5,415 bases of DNA from the NCBI GenBank assembly GCA_031276375.1, contig JAISNE010000450.1:1-5415 (forward strand). Reading direction: 5' to 3'. The position numbers were made by a program, and so were the translations under genes. The notes under the pieces were generated by a model. The model had not been told where the DNA came from and searched no databases. It saw only the letters and a list, made by a program, of their open reading frames with translations. Below are positions 5,243-5,415 of this stretch, one piece after another (the stretch's first letter is position 1; each line of letters opens with the position of its first letter). The DNA is from Accumulibacter sp. Lineage in GTDB: Bacteria > Pseudomonadota > Gammaproteobacteria > Burkholderiales > Rhodocyclaceae.

Positions 5243-5415
5243 ATGAAAATCCATCCCATGGCCCGCACCGCCCCGCAAATCCGCGCGGAACTCCGCAGTT
5301 CTCCTCTTTCCCAGCGGGAAAAGGCCCGGCGCTACAACGTCAGCCGCGCCACTATCCGCAAGTGGGAAAAACGCGACGATGTCCAGGATCGTTCTCACCG
5401 TCCGCACCACATGGC
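5243..5415 (+). CDS. IS481-family transposase, N-terminal part (3' end outside window)
   Basis: The first 57 codons of a gene start at ATG 5243, with GGAGG seven bases upstream, and run off the right edge. The N-terminus is basic and contains a helix-turn-helix: SQREKARRYNVSRATIRKW (23-41) matches a DNA-binding HTH with its recognition helix at SRATIRKW. It is followed by KRDDVQDRSHRPHH (43-56). The spacing of an HTH followed by a D-R-S-x-R-P-H motif is typical of IS481-family (IS3-like) transposases, in which a DDE integrase-core domain follows. That catalytic domain is outside the window, so I cannot say whether the gene is intact. It binds the element's terminal repeats and catalyses transposition. 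It probably has no functional tie to hisGD. ATG 5258 is a less likely alternative start. Confidence 0.85.
   Translation, partial: MKIHPMARTAPQIRAELRSSPLSQREKARRYNVSRATIRKWEKRDDVQDRSHRPHHM

Larger units (their letters stand above)
5055..5415 (+). mobile_element. Left end of an IS481-family insertion sequence (right end outside window)
   Basis: The call rests on the transposase start at 5243. The preceding 180-odd bases fit an insertion-sequence 5' region: a TGT-initiated end, a large hairpin and a strong ribosome-binding site. The outer boundary is uncertain. Both TGTCGCG (5055) and TGTGATCATATTCCCC (5067) are plausible termini, since IS481-type inverted repeats usually begin with TGT. The right inverted repeat and target duplication cannot be seen. 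A weak TTGTTC (5097) with TATCAT (5122), 19 bases apart, is the only promoter candidate I find inside. Confidence 0.68.

Overview
The window is GC-rich (mostly well above 60% G+C by eye) and looks like a betaproteobacterial chromosome, plausibly a Rhodocyclales-like lineage. The evidence is a short-form HisG of 214 residues translationally coupled to hisD, strong third-position G/C use, and GC-rich intergenic repeats of a kind common in such genomes. The lineage is inferred from protein character, not from a search.

Layout. Positions 1-1923 (minus strand) hold the first 641 codons of a large sensor protein: a FIST_N/FIST_C ligand-sensing module, a basic linker, a GAF-like domain and the first motif of a GGDEF (diguanylate cyclase) domain. 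Its 3' end lies beyond the left edge. Positions 1924-2578 are a 655-base divergent spacer. It holds the sensor gene's ribosome-binding site and a candidate promoter built on a perfect AT palindrome, a six-unit 7-bp tandem repeat, two related GC-rich inverted-repeat elements in opposite orientation, and a possible -10 box for hisG. Positions 2579-4548 hold hisG and hisD, overlapping by 4 bases, which encode the first and the last enzymes of histidine biosynthesis. Positions 4549-5242 contain no intact gene: strong hairpins just after hisD, an imperfectly understood inverted/direct repeat cluster, a likely 3' remnant of a lost gene, and an AT-richer patch. From about 5055 to the right edge is the left end of an IS481-family insertion sequence, with the first 57 codons of its transposase.

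How it works together. hisG-hisD is the beginning of a histidine operon, but hisC or another his gene, which I would expect next in many betaproteobacteria, is absent from the 867 bases after hisD. Repeat debris and a mobile element lie there instead. The divergent FIST-GAF-GGDEF gene suggests that a small-molecule (possibly amino-acid) sensor feeding c-di-GMP signalling sits next to an amino-acid biosynthesis locus. A functional link is only a hypothesis.

I see no clear case for a wholly new system. The most interesting points are the sensor architecture beside his genes, the repeat-dense spacers, the break in his gene order, and the transposase ribosome-binding site embedded in a perfect palindrome.
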